From Bacteroidota bacterium (GTDB taxonomy: Bacteria > Bacteroidota > Rhodothermia > Balneolales > HLUCCA01), in contig JAFIEZ010000006.1 of assembly GCA_020832235.1 (NCBI GenBank), positions 233,077 through 297,076 of the forward strand: 64,000 nt of DNA, read 5' to 3'. Position 1 is the stretch's first letter, and each line of letters begins with the position of its first letter. Below the pieces are notes generated by a model, which saw only the letters and a list, made by a program, of their open reading frames with translations, was not told where the DNA came from and made no database searches. The translations under genes and the position numbers were made by a program. Of the stretch, positions 1-8,793 are shown piece by piece.

Positions 1-554
1 CTATTGCCGAAGAACGGGGTACCGATCCTGTTGAAACCGCTATCGACCTCATTCTGGAAGATGAGAGCATTGTTGGGGTGGTGTATTTCCTGATGTCGGA
101 GGAGAACGTGAAACGGCAGATTGCTTTGCCCTGGATGACTTTCGGCAGTGATTCGGGCACCATGGCCGCCGAAGGAGAGGTCCTGAACCGAAACCCGCAT
201 CCGCGTGCATATGGTAATTTTGCTCGTTTATTGGGTAAATATGTGCGCGATGAGCAGGTGATTCCGCTGGAGGAGGCTATTCATAAGCTCACCGGTATGG
301 CCGCCGAGAATCTGCGTATTACAGAGCGGGGCTTTTTGCGGGAGGGGTATTTTGCCGACGTGGTGGTGTTTGATCCTGCCACCGTTCAGGACCATGCGAC
401 CTTCGAAAATCCGCATCAATATGCCACGGGTGTGTATCACGTGTTTGTTAACGGAGGGCATGTTATTCGAGATGGGGGGCATACGCGTGCAACGCCCGGG
501 CGCTTCGTGAAAGGACCGGGAGCAGCACACAACGCTCCTGCAGCAAGTCGGTAA
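1..554 (+). CDS. N-acyl-D-amino-acid deacylase (D-aminoacylase) family, 3' part
   Basis: The reading frame is open from base 3, so the ORF-track start at 78 is internal and the 5' end lies outside the window. The visible ~183 residues match the C-terminal part of the amidohydrolase-superfamily D-aminoacylases: 'GSDSGTMAAEG' on the catalytic barrel, 'FADVVVFDP', then the closing strand region 'FVNGGHVIRDGGHT' and 'PGRFVKGPG'. Members hydrolyse N-acyl-D-amino acids, or act as related dipeptidases, using one or two metal ions; the metal-binding histidines would be upstream. It converges on the next gene, with a shared terminator between them. Family assignment is confident; the substrate is not known. 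Confidence 0.85.
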   Translation, partial: IAEERGTDPVETAIDLILEDESIVGVVYFLMSEENVKRQIALPWMTFGSDSGTMAAEGEVLNRNPHPRAYGNFARLLGKYVRDEQVIPLEEAIHKLTGMAAENLRITERGFLREGYFADVVVFDPATVQDHATFENPHQYATGVYHVFVNGGHVIRDGGHTRATPGRFVKGPGAAHNAPAASR

Positions 555-655
555 CCGTCTGTAACCCGGCTGCTTAGGTACAACTATCAACGGGGATATC
601 ACATAAACGGAATATGATGCAGCTGCTTTTTTCGCAGCGGACTGAACAATGGCAT

Positions 656-690
656 AAAAAAAGCCCGGAACATACAGCCGGGCTTTTTTT
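656..690. terminator. Bidirectional rho-independent terminator
   Basis: Perfect 13-bp inverted repeat: AAAAAAAGCCCGG, a 9-nt loop, then CCGGGCTTTTTTT. A T-run follows the stem on both strands. It lies between two convergent genes, so it can end transcripts from either side. Confidence 0.85.
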
Positions 691-710
691 GTAAGCGTTT
701 GCCTGAGCGC

Positions 711-2273
711 CTATTTAATACTTTCCTTCGGGAATACCACTTTTGAGTCGCTGATTTCATTGAAACGAAGCTCATAGAGATCTTTTCGGCGATCGCGCAA
801 CGGCGTAACGGTACCGTAGTGCCGTGCCCTACGAAGCTGCTCAAGGTCAACATCCGCAATGACCACCATCTCGGCGTTCTCTTCCGAAACCGCCGCAACA
901 CCGTCTCGTGCGAAGGGGAAGTCGGAGGGCGTTAAAATCGCAGCCTGACCGTACTGAATATCCATGTTTGGAATCGACGGGATGTTGCCGGTGGTGCCTG
1001 CAATAGCGACATAAATCTGATTTTCAATCGCGCGGGCCTGGGCACACACCCGCACGCGCATATATCCGTGACGTTCATCGGTACAGTACGGCACGAACAG
1101 AATCTGTGCTCCCAGGTCGGTCGCACGTCGGGCCAGTTCGGGAAACTCTACATCGTAGCAGATGTTAATGGCAATCTTGCCCCGATCGGTGTCGAAAACA
1201 CGAGGCTCAGATCCCGGCTGCACTCCCCACCAACGCCGCTCACTGGGCGTAATGTGGATTTTATGCTGACTTTCGGTAGTGCCGTCGCGACGGAATAAAA
1301 ACGAAACGTTGTACACGCGATCGTTCTCCATAATAAAGTGCGACCCGCCGATGATGTTTACGTTGTACTTGATGGCCATGTTGTTGAAGAAATCCATGTA
1401 CTCATCGGTAAAGGTCGTCAGCTCTCGTGCGGCCAGACCCGGGCGCTCCTCCTTCACGAAGCTCAGCAGCTGTACCGTTAAGAGTTCGGGAAGCAGCACA
1501 AAGTCTGACTTATAATCGCTGGCCACATCAATGAAATACTCCACCTGCTCGGCAAACTGCTCGAAATTGGCAATTTTCCGCATTTTATATTGCACACAAC
1601 AAATACGCACCGGCTGCGAGGAAATCTTTCGTTTGGGTGCCTCGTGCCTGTACTCGAGATTCACCCACTCCATTAAGGTCGCAAAACCCAGCGAATCTTC
1701 ATCTTCCCGCAGGTAATTCTTGATAATCCGCTTGATGATGAACTCGTTTTTTAGCTGGAAAGTGAGTACCGGATCATAAATTTTCTTATCCATCACCTCC
1801 CGAACATACTGGTAGATGTCCATCTGGTCGGCATACTTATGGAAGTTTGGTAACCGACCTCCGATGAGAATCCGTTTCAGATTTTTCTTGATGGCCAGAT
1901 CTTTGCGCGCCTCATACAGCCTACGACCGAATTTCATATCGCGGTACTCGGGATCTACCATTACCTCAATGCCGTAGAGGGTGTCGCCTTCGGGATCGTG
2001 ATTGCGGATGTACCCCTTATCGGCGATTTCGTCCCAGGAGTGGGTGTCGGAGTATTCATCCAGATCCAGGATGAGCGAGCTGGAGGCGGCGACCAGTTTG
2101 TCGTCGAAGAAAATTCCCATCTGACCTTCCTGAAATTCGAACAACTGGGACTCGAACTTCTCCCGGGAGGTTATTTCCATGTCGCCAAAGCATCTGCGCT
2201 GCAATGAAATGAGTGCGTCGTGATCGTCAATAGTTAATATGCGCAGGTCGATAGTATGATGCTGATGATCCAT
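711..2273 (-). CDS. GNAT acetyltransferase / carbon-nitrogen hydrolase fusion
   Basis: The 520-residue protein has two domains. Residues ~8-160 look like a GNAT N-acetyltransferase ('GIEVMVDPEYRDMKFGRRLY' resembles the acetyl-CoA loop). Residues ~215-510 form a nitrilase-superfamily amidohydrolase with the Glu-Lys-Cys triad visible as 'LLPELL', 'HKIHITPSERRWWG' and 'CYDVEFPELAR'. This architecture is known as a bifunctional GNAT/carbon-nitrogen hydrolase protein, but its substrate is not established. No signal peptide is present, so it is cytoplasmic. It is divergent from the thioesterase gene across a 350-bp gap and ends at a shared terminator. Start chosen at the first Met of the ORF. Confidence 0.88.
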   Translation of the reverse strand: MDHQHHTIDLRILTIDDHDALISLQRRCFGDMEITSREKFESQLFEFQEGQMGIFFDDKLVAASSSLILDLDEYSDTHSWDEIADKGYIRNHDPEGDTLYGIEVMVDPEYRDMKFGRRLYEARKDLAIKKNLKRILIGGRLPNFHKYADQMDIYQYVREVMDKKIYDPVLTFQLKNEFIIKRIIKNYLREDEDSLGFATLMEWVNLEYRHEAPKRKISSQPVRICCVQYKMRKIANFEQFAEQVEYFIDVASDYKSDFVLLPELLTVQLLSFVKEERPGLAARELTTFTDEYMDFFNNMAIKYNVNIIGGSHFIMENDRVYNVSFLFRRDGTTESQHKIHITPSERRWWGVQPGSEPRVFDTDRGKIAINICYDVEFPELARRATDLGAQILFVPYCTDERHGYMRVRVCAQARAIENQIYVAIAGTTGNIPSIPNMDIQYGQAAILTPSDFPFARDGVAAVSEENAEMVVIADVDLEQLRRARHYGTVTPLRDRRKDLYELRFNEISDSKVVFPKESIK

Positions 2274-2623
2274 GTAATAGTACGGCTTAATACGGTTTGG
2301 TAAATATTCGGTTAGCGGATGTAGATACTATCCCTTTTCTGTAACGCCCTCATTTTGTGAGCATCCCCGGTACAGGTTTGTCTGAGCTATAAGGTTGCCC
2401 AGAATTTCTTCGGTCTATATCGCGCAACCCTTATCAAACTAATGTGGTTGCTCTGAATAATTGATCAGAAAAATCCTATCAAAGATAATGATAATGTGGA
2501 TAAATCTCTCTAATGCTGTATTTGGACTAATTCTGCCGTATCTTTAATAGATGATGTTGAGTGCCATAACAGCTCTTCCTATACTTTTCAACGATATCCA
2601 GTTATTATTATTACACTATTGCT
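2274..2623. other. Divergent intergenic region, 350 bp
   Basis: AT-rich gap between divergent genes that presumably carries both promoters. I see no credible small gene; the short ORFs crossing it are out of frame with the neighbours. No strong inverted repeat was recognised. Confidence 0.5.
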
Positions 2624-3142
2624 ATGACATCCCGTTATCAAGATTCCAATCCAGTAACTACCGACCCCAGAAAGAAAACGGTTGCGGCCTCGCGGGTACG
2701 CATGAACGAAATGGTGATGCCCAACGATACCAATCAGCTGGGGAATCTGATGGGCGGTCGGTTGCTGCACTTGATGGATATTTGTTCGGCGATTTCAGCT
2801 CAGCGCCATTGTAATCGCAATGTAGTTACCGTATCGGTTGACAGTGTGGAGTTTCGCGAGGCGATTCGCCTCGGAGAGGTTGTGGTTATCGAGGGGGAAA
2901 TAACCCGGGCGTTTAATACGTCGATGGAAGTGGCGATACAGGTCTGGGCCGAAAACCTTCGCGCCGGAACACGCCGTTTGTGTACTACCTCCTATTATAC
3001 CTTTGTAGCGGTGGATGCCGACGGAAATACCGTTCCGGTTCCGCCGATTATTGCCGAGACCGAATTCGAGAAGAAACGCTACGAAGAGGCTGCCGAGCGT
3101 CGTCGTATTCGCCTCGAGCTTTCTAAAAAGTCGGATATCTGA
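2624..3142 (+). CDS. Acyl-CoA thioesterase, hotdog fold (YciA-like)
   Basis: A 172-residue single-domain hotdog thioesterase. 'GNLMGGRLLHLMD' carries the glycine-rich turn and catalytic Asp of the cytosolic acyl-CoA hydrolase family. 'VTVSVDSVEF' and 'GEVVVIEGEITRAFNTSMEV' match the following strands. Family members hydrolyse fatty acyl-CoA to free acid and CoA. The C-terminal tail is rich in E, R and K and probably helical. It stands alone in this orientation. Chain-length preference cannot be read from the sequence. Confidence 0.9.
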   Translation: MTSRYQDSNPVTTDPRKKTVAASRVRMNEMVMPNDTNQLGNLMGGRLLHLMDICSAISAQRHCNRNVVTVSVDSVEFREAIRLGEVVVIEGEITRAFNTSMEVAIQVWAENLRAGTRRLCTTSYYTFVAVDADGNTVPVPPIIAETEFEKKRYEEAAERRRIRLELSKKSDI

Positions 3143-3179
3143 GCTGAAAATCCGCAAGGACAGGCCAAGTCTCCGTTAA

Positions 3180-3290
3180 TTTTAATCCCATGTACCTGTG
3201 AGCCTTGGCCCGTGAGCGGCGTGAGCCTGTGAGGCCCTGAGCCGTGAGGCACTGAAACCCCTCAAACCCCTGAAGCCGTGAATCTATGAA
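3180..3290. repeat. Degenerate GTGAGCC-type short repeats
   Basis: Many imperfect copies of GTGAGCC/GTGAGGC and CCCCTGAA spaced 8-15 bp apart. They directly precede the better-ordered 65-bp repeat and together fill the space between thioesterase and subtilase. No coding function is apparent. Confidence 0.55.
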
Positions 3291-3293
3291 CAG

Positions 3294-3458
3294 CGCGGTG
3301 GTGGTAATGTGGGAACATTTACCTGAACCCCCGAACCTTGGCCCTGAGCTAAGTCCATCGCGGTGGTGGCAATGTGGGAACATTTGCTTGAACCCCCGAA
3401 CCTTGGCCCCGAGCTAAGTCCATCGCGGCGGTGGCAATGTGGGAAGATTGCCTGAGCT
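3294..3458. repeat. 65-bp tandem repeat, about 2.5 copies
   Basis: Copies start at 3294, 3359 and 3424 with CGCGGTGGTGG(C/T)AATGTGGG. The first two run through CCCCCGAACCTTGGCCC and GAGCTAAGTCCAT; the third is cut short. Copies differ at only a few bases. The array ends just before the stop codon of the minus-strand subtilase gene. Confidence 0.85.
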
Positions 3459-3469
3459 TAAGGCCAATC

Positions 3470-6400
3470 CTATTTGATCATCGTCATTTTCAGGGTTTGG
3501 CGCTCCCCGGCTGCCTGCATCACCACCAGGTAAATACCGCTGGAAAGTCGGCTGCCATCAAACACAAATTCGTGCTGCCTTCGGTCCAGCTCGCCCTCAA
3601 ATAACGTAGCTACCCGCCTGCCCAGCATGTCGTACACTTCCAGGGTAACATCCGCCGGTCGGTCGAGGTCGACTAAAATCCGCGTTGAGGGATTAAACGG
3701 ATTCGGAAAGTTGCCCACCAAGGCTATACGTTCAGGTATAAACTCGGGTTGACCTGGTTGCACATCGGTGGGAAACGGATGCTGACCTCTTGCCAAAGTT
3801 ACCTGGCTTAATAGATCATCTTTATCTCTTCCAAACAGATAAGCAAAACCAACGGTTACTTTTTCGAGCGGAGCTAACGTGAACGGTCCACTGGCCGTAA
3901 CCAACGAAATATCGGTGGTGTCGCGCGATGTCATTTCGGTTCCTGCCACCATAGACCATCGTTTGTATTCCTCGGCAAAACCAACATCCGTGCCTCCGCC
4001 GTAATACACGCCAAAGTTGAGGCTATCTACCGGACCCGTCCATGCATTGTCAATGGCCAGCGCCGAGGCCACGTTATTTAGGTGGGCAGTAGCTACAAAA
4101 AGGTTTTGTTGATCCACATTGTAGGCGAAAAGGACGCTGTCGGAGGCCGAAAACCGCACGTTGTTTCGAGCAAAATTACCCACATCCCAGTCGGTGTAGG
4201 TACCGACAAACAGATCGGTGTACGTACGTTGCAGGGGATCGATATTCTGGAGGGTGAAATACACCAGAATTCCCTGATCGGGTCCGGGTTGCTGCATGGC
4301 AAATGTATGCATGGTGACCGAAAGTTCCGGAGCCGTTTCATTGAAAGAAGCATCGAACAGGGCTCTCCCCAGTTGAGCCGTGCCTGTATCGTCCTGACCC
4401 AGTAGAAAAGGCTCGAGCGGACGGAAGTTTAGTGGAGCAACGTCTTTTTCTCGCACATTATCAACAAAAAAGGTGTCTCCCTCCACGGAGTATTTAATCA
4501 TCAGTCCCGACTCGTACAGTACATTCGGCAGTTGAATCAGGCTCCCCTCCTCCTGAATAATCGGTACAAAACCCACGCCGGTACGCTCATCTCCGCCGAC
4601 GCCATAGCCGATTCCCCCGTTGCTTGAGAAGCTCATGCGTACGAAATTGGCATCGTGGGTATCTACGAAGAGGTTCTGATATTCAACATACAGGTAATCG
4701 CGGTAACCGGTGCCGGCATCTTCCAGATGAATAAGAAAAGCAGGATTTTCGCGTGGATCTATGGTTGCGGGCAGCAACAGGGGGATGTCGAAGCTCAGGG
4801 TATCGCCGGTGGCAACCTGACCCAGGGCCCCGCCCGTGGTACCGGGAATGCCATCGCCAGAAACAGTTTCCACTGTATATGTGAGCGCGTTCATTCCCAC
4901 GCCGTTGTTGGCAACGGTCAGGCGGATGAATCCTTCCTCGTTGAGTAGCAGTCGACCGCCCCCGGCGCTTTCAAAGGATGCCGCAGCGAGACGTACTGAA
5001 GGCATGGGTTCGGTGAGCGCCCTGCCGGCGTCCAGGAGTCCGATGCCGAGCTGATTCGGCACATCGGGGTTTGCGGTGTAGATTACCGGATTTGCCGTAC
5101 TGCGGAGCTGGCCATGCAGTCGCTGGGCCGACCAGTCGGGATGCGCGTGTCGGAGCAGGGCCGCAACGCCGGCAACAATGGGTGCGGCCATGGAAGTACC
5201 CGTATTCAGCGTGTATGACTCATTGAAAACAGTGCCCAGAATGGATCTTCCTGTAACACTCACATCGATGCCGTAGTTAAATGTGGTGAAATTCGAACGC
5301 TGACCGGTATTTAGTTCGATGGAAGCTACGGCCAGGGCGTTATCGTAGGAGGCCGGAAAAAACAAATCGAACTGTCGGGTGTTTCCGGCTGCAGCCACAA
5401 CCAGCGATCCCATGGAGGTGACAAAATCAACCACATCCCGTCCGAATTGGGAGTTGAAGGTGGAACCGAAGCTGGCATTGATGATGTGTGCGCCGTTAAC
5501 CGCAGCGTACAGGATGCCTTCGTAGCCGAATCCGATGGAGCGGGGTTCTTCGGAGGTGCCCCCGGCTCTGACGGCCATGAACTGACTATGATAACCCGCT
5601 GCGGCGATGCCGATGCCGTTGTTGGTAGCGGCGGCGGCAATACCAGCTACATGGGTGCCGTGACTTTGGGCAGTTCCACGGGGGTCGGCGTTCTGAACGG
5701 GGTTGAAAATAGGTCCGCTGTCCCAGAAGTTCCATCCTATGGTATCGTTCTCAACGGTGGCAAAGATGGTCGGAAACAGCTCCCGGGCCCGACCAGGCTC
5801 GGGGTTTCGCCAGAGGTTGGGCGCCAGATCGGGATGGGTGTAATCTACGCCCGAATCTACAATAGCAATGACGATATCGGAACTGGAGGTTGTAACCTCC
5901 CAGGCTTGCGGAATGCGCAGGTAGTTGAAATAGTTTTGTCCCGGATCGCCGAAACGAGGGTCGTTGGGTGGGATGGCGGCTGTGGCGAGCTCGTTAACCG
6001 ATTGCGAAGGGATGGGAGCGCTCATTCGTTGAGGTAAAAACACCAGTTCCTGACCCGTCTCCAGCGCGATTTCATGCACAACACGAGGTTCGGCATACGC
6101 CACGCCGGGAATTCGACTGAGTTTTCGGGCCACCATCACAGGATCAACGCCCGGGTCAATGGTTACAAAATAGGTTCGCGTGAGGTCGTCTGGCAGCGAA
6201 GACCCTAAACCGGAGCGTTCATCTGCCGTAGTACCACCTGTCCTGCCGTTGACCGAAGCCCCTCCCACGCTGCGATTGCGAACATCGCCGTGCTGAGAAC
6301 GATCGCGCGCTTGCATCTCATCCTGAAGCCTCCGATGTGACGACTCCGGCATTGCCAGAAGGAGTTCGCTTCCGCCGAAAGCCTGCAATTCAAGTCGGAC

Positions 6401-6733
6401 CATGTCCATAGCCCGGGAGCGCAGTGTAGCCGCGTCTTGTGAAGTACCCGAAGCCTGACCGTTACCCGAACGCGGCAGACGGTTCAACACCGCTTCAGGA
6501 GCAAAACCCATCACCGCGGCGTCTTTGTGCGAGCGATGTAACAATCCGGCATCGTTTTCGAACTTGATCACCAGGCGTCCCGGCACAATTCCGTCGCCCG
6601 AGGGGGCCGCAACACCCCGAACCTGGAACCCGGTCAGCAGCAAAGCCGACATGAACAAAACGCACCAAACCGATGCCAGGCGGCGGCAAGGAGCAGTGAG
6701 TGGGGAAACTATGGCAGAGGAAGGTGTACGCAT
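3470..6733 (-). CDS. Secreted S8 subtilisin-like protease with type IX sorting signal
   Basis: A 1087-residue exported serine protease. An N-terminal hydrophobic segment (residues ~25-42) acts as the signal peptide. A propeptide-like region contains 'PGRLVIKFE' and 'IPGVAYAEPRVV'. The S8 triad is visible as 'IAIVDSGVDYTHPDL' (Asp), 'HGTHVAGIAAA' (His) and 'GTSMAAPIVAG' (Ser). A long beta-rich region follows. The last ~85 residues start with 'LVGNFPNPFNPSTRI' and end in 'LKMTMIK', a type A type IX secretion (Por) sorting domain. The protein should therefore be exported through T9SS and attached to the surface or released. It is divergent from the Ppx/GppA gene. Confidence 0.93.
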   Translation of the reverse strand: MRTPSSAIVSPLTAPCRRLASVWCVLFMSALLLTGFQVRGVAAPSGDGIVPGRLVIKFENDAGLLHRSHKDAAVMGFAPEAVLNRLPRSGNGQASGTSQDAATLRSRAMDMVRLELQAFGGSELLLAMPESSHRRLQDEMQARDRSQHGDVRNRSVGGASVNGRTGGTTADERSGLGSSLPDDLTRTYFVTIDPGVDPVMVARKLSRIPGVAYAEPRVVHEIALETGQELVFLPQRMSAPIPSQSVNELATAAIPPNDPRFGDPGQNYFNYLRIPQAWEVTTSSSDIVIAIVDSGVDYTHPDLAPNLWRNPEPGRARELFPTIFATVENDTIGWNFWDSGPIFNPVQNADPRGTAQSHGTHVAGIAAAATNNGIGIAAAGYHSQFMAVRAGGTSEEPRSIGFGYEGILYAAVNGAHIINASFGSTFNSQFGRDVVDFVTSMGSLVVAAAGNTRQFDLFFPASYDNALAVASIELNTGQRSNFTTFNYGIDVSVTGRSILGTVFNESYTLNTGTSMAAPIVAGVAALLRHAHPDWSAQRLHGQLRSTANPVIYTANPDVPNQLGIGLLDAGRALTEPMPSVRLAAASFESAGGGRLLLNEEGFIRLTVANNGVGMNALTYTVETVSGDGIPGTTGGALGQVATGDTLSFDIPLLLPATIDPRENPAFLIHLEDAGTGYRDYLYVEYQNLFVDTHDANFVRMSFSSNGGIGYGVGGDERTGVGFVPIIQEEGSLIQLPNVLYESGLMIKYSVEGDTFFVDNVREKDVAPLNFRPLEPFLLGQDDTGTAQLGRALFDASFNETAPELSVTMHTFAMQQPGPDQGILVYFTLQNIDPLQRTYTDLFVGTYTDWDVGNFARNNVRFSASDSVLFAYNVDQQNLFVATAHLNNVASALAIDNAWTGPVDSLNFGVYYGGGTDVGFAEEYKRWSMVAGTEMTSRDTTDISLVTASGPFTLAPLEKVTVGFAYLFGRDKDDLLSQVTLARGQHPFPTDVQPGQPEFIPERIALVGNFPNPFNPSTRILVDLDRPADVTLEVYDMLGRRVATLFEGELDRRQHEFVFDGSRLSSGIYLVVMQAAGERQTLKMTMIK

Positions 6734-6743
6734 AACACAAGAT

Positions 6744-6781
6744 AATCATAAGCGTGAAAACACGGCACTGCCGTTATGATT
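6744..6781. promoter_or_regulatory. Nested inverted repeat between divergent genes
   Basis: AATCATAA (6744-6751) pairs with TTATGATT (6774-6781). Inside lies CGGCA-c-TGCCG (6763-6773). The site is 11-48 bp upstream of the subtilase start. It could be an operator or an mRNA leader structure; no regulator is identified. Confidence 0.4.
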
Positions 6782-6889
6782 CGTGCAGATAATCCTTATT
6801 TTACATGTGTTTAACAGGCGGCAAATTCGTGTTTCTATATAACACGCGACTCTGGCGGCCTGACTATGTCTTAATCATACTTCTATTTC

Positions 6890-8473
6890 ATGCCCGAATC
6901 CAGCACCTCCGTCAATCAGAAACGCCGTATCGCCGCCATCGATATTGGTACCAACTCGTTTCATGCGGTGATTGTGGATATTCGTCCGGATGGTACGTTC
7001 GATACGGTAGATGCCCTTAAGGAAATGGTAACGCTCGGGAAAAGCGGTCTGGGTGGCGATCTGCCGGAGGAAGCCATGCAACGGGGTATTGATGCCTTGC
7101 ATAAAATCAAGACCTTGTGCGACTCCTATCGGGTAGAGCGGATACTGGCTTATGCTACTTCGGCAATTCGGGAGGCGGGTAATGGAGGGGAGTTTATTCA
7201 GCGGGCCATCGACGAGGTTGAAATCAAGATTCTGGCCATTCCGGGAACCACGGAGGCCGAGCTTATTGGTTATGCGGTGCAGCATTCACTGGCGCTGAAC
7301 GGAGAGCGGGCGCTGATTATGGACATTGGCGGGGGGAGTACCGAATTTATTATTGCAGATCATGTTCGTCATTATTACCTGGATTCGCGGAAAATCGGTG
7401 TTTCGCGCATGACGTCGGACTTTGTGAAAGAAGATCCCATCAGCAAGGAGAGTATCCGCAAGCTGGAGGAGGTCTACATAAAGGAGTTATCGGGCGTGGA
7501 TGCGGCGCTGAACGAGTGGGGGGTGACCATGTTGGTGGGCAGCTCGGGAACCATGCAGAATATTGCGGCCATGATTGCGGCTGAGCGTGCTTCGGGCGTT
7601 GCGACGTCTTCTACGCCGTTGATGTTGAATGAGTTTGAGTACACCCGCGCTGAGTTTATCGCATTTTACCGGAAGTTCCTGAAAATGGACCGTAAGCAGC
7701 GTCTGGCCTTGCCGGCGTTGGATGCGAAACGGGTGGATTTCATTGTGGCCGGACTCGTTCTGGTGCATACGGTGCTCACGCGTTTTAACATTGAGCGGAT
7801 TAAAACATCGGTTGAGGCCATGCGGGAGGGCATTATTTTGCGGTATATCAAGCGGGAAATGCAGGATCTTAAACTACTGGAGCGTTATCCCGACACCCGC
7901 ACGCGCAGTGTGTATGAGCTGCTTCGAAAATGCAACTGGCATGAGGAGCACTCTTCACAGGTAACCCGACTGGCGCTGCGCATTTTTGAAGACACCCGTG
8001 CCGTGCATGGCTGCGATGATCACGATCGTCAGTTGCTGGAGTTCGCCTCCCTCATGCACGATATTGGTTATCATATTTCGCACAGAAAGCATCACAAACA
8101 TGCCCTGTATCTCATTTTGAATGCCGATTTAAAAGGATTTACTCAGGAAGAAATCGAGATTATGGCCCATGTGGCCCGATATCATCGTCGATCGGCACCA
8201 AAAACAAGCCATGCCCTGTTTCATGCGCTCACCAAAGAACAGAAGGCTAAAGTTCCGGTTTTGGCGGGCATTTTGCGTGTAGCTGACGGGCTGGACCGCT
8301 CCCATTACCAGAATGTGCGGGACATCCGAACGGTGGTTCGTAAAGGTGTGGTGGAAATTCAAATTCGCACCCAGGGCGATCCGGAGCTGGAAATTTGGGG
8401 CGCGATGCGAAAATGTGAATTGTTTGAGCGACTGATGAAACGGAAGTTGCAGATTGTGCGCGTTCCGGGTTAG
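6890..8473 (+). CDS. Ppx/GppA phosphatase with C-terminal HD domain
   Basis: A 527-residue protein of the exopolyphosphatase / guanosine pentaphosphatase family. The N-terminal ASKHA-fold phosphate loops are visible: 'AAIDIGTNSFHAVIVDI' and 'LIMDIGGGSTEF'. Residues ~345-520 carry an HD-type domain with 'LMHDIGYHISHRKHHKH' and a downstream 'HVARYHRR'. This is the usual two-part layout of long Ppx proteins. Expected reactions are processive hydrolysis of polyphosphate and/or pppGpp to ppGpp in the cytoplasm, linking it to stringent and phosphate-stress responses. Which activity dominates cannot be told. It is followed by a 21-bp repeat array. Confidence 0.9.
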   Translation: MPESSTSVNQKRRIAAIDIGTNSFHAVIVDIRPDGTFDTVDALKEMVTLGKSGLGGDLPEEAMQRGIDALHKIKTLCDSYRVERILAYATSAIREAGNGGEFIQRAIDEVEIKILAIPGTTEAELIGYAVQHSLALNGERALIMDIGGGSTEFIIADHVRHYYLDSRKIGVSRMTSDFVKEDPISKESIRKLEEVYIKELSGVDAALNEWGVTMLVGSSGTMQNIAAMIAAERASGVATSSTPLMLNEFEYTRAEFIAFYRKFLKMDRKQRLALPALDAKRVDFIVAGLVLVHTVLTRFNIERIKTSVEAMREGIILRYIKREMQDLKLLERYPDTRTRSVYELLRKCNWHEEHSSQVTRLALRIFEDTRAVHGCDDHDRQLLEFASLMHDIGYHISHRKHHKHALYLILNADLKGFTQEEIEIMAHVARYHRRSAPKTSHALFHALTKEQKAKVPVLAGILRVADGLDRSHYQNVRDIRTVVRKGVVEIQIRTQGDPELEIWGAMRKCELFERLMKRKLQIVRVPG

Positions 8474-8479
8474 ACTATT

Positions 8480-8680
8480 TTGCTGCAGGTCTGATTTTGC
8501 TGCAGGTCTGATTTAGCCTGCATTGGGTCTGATTTAGCCTGCATTGGGTCTGATTTTGTTTGCTGCAGGTCTGATTTAGTCTGTATTGGGTCTGATTGCT
8601 TGCTACAGGTCTGATTTAGTCTGTATTGGGTCTGATTTTGCTTGCTACAGGTCTGATTTGTTTGCTGCAGGTCTTGTCTG
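8480..8680. repeat. About 21-bp tandem repeat, ten copies of GGTCTGATT
   Basis: GGTCTGATT-type cores begin at 8488, 8505, 8526, 8547, 8568, 8589, 8608, 8629, 8650 and 8670 (the last is GGTCTTG). They are separated by alternating spacers of the types TTGCTGCA and AGCCTGCATTG. Spacing is 17-21 bp, mostly 21. The array begins just after the Ppx/GppA stop codon. The minus-strand ORF across it (QTCSKQ/SDPMQAK repeats) is only a reading of the repeat. Confidence 0.85.
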
Positions 8681-8793
8681 CCGGGGCTCCGATTCGGTAA
8701 AAAAATTGCATCACGGAGTTCCGGCTTTGTTGCCGACCACATATTTGTGTACTTTCGTAAATTCAATATTCTAAAAAACCAAAGATAGTTAGC

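Noticed and set aside
8480-8680. Possible CRISPR array
   Set aside because: Units are ~21 bp with near-constant spacers of 10-12 bp that are themselves repeated; no cas genes. It is a simple tandem repeat.
8470-8766. Minus-strand 98-aa ORF with QTCSKQ/SDPMQAK repeats
   Set aside because: It only translates the 21-bp minisatellite; no start context, no signal and no family. The repeat explains the open frame.
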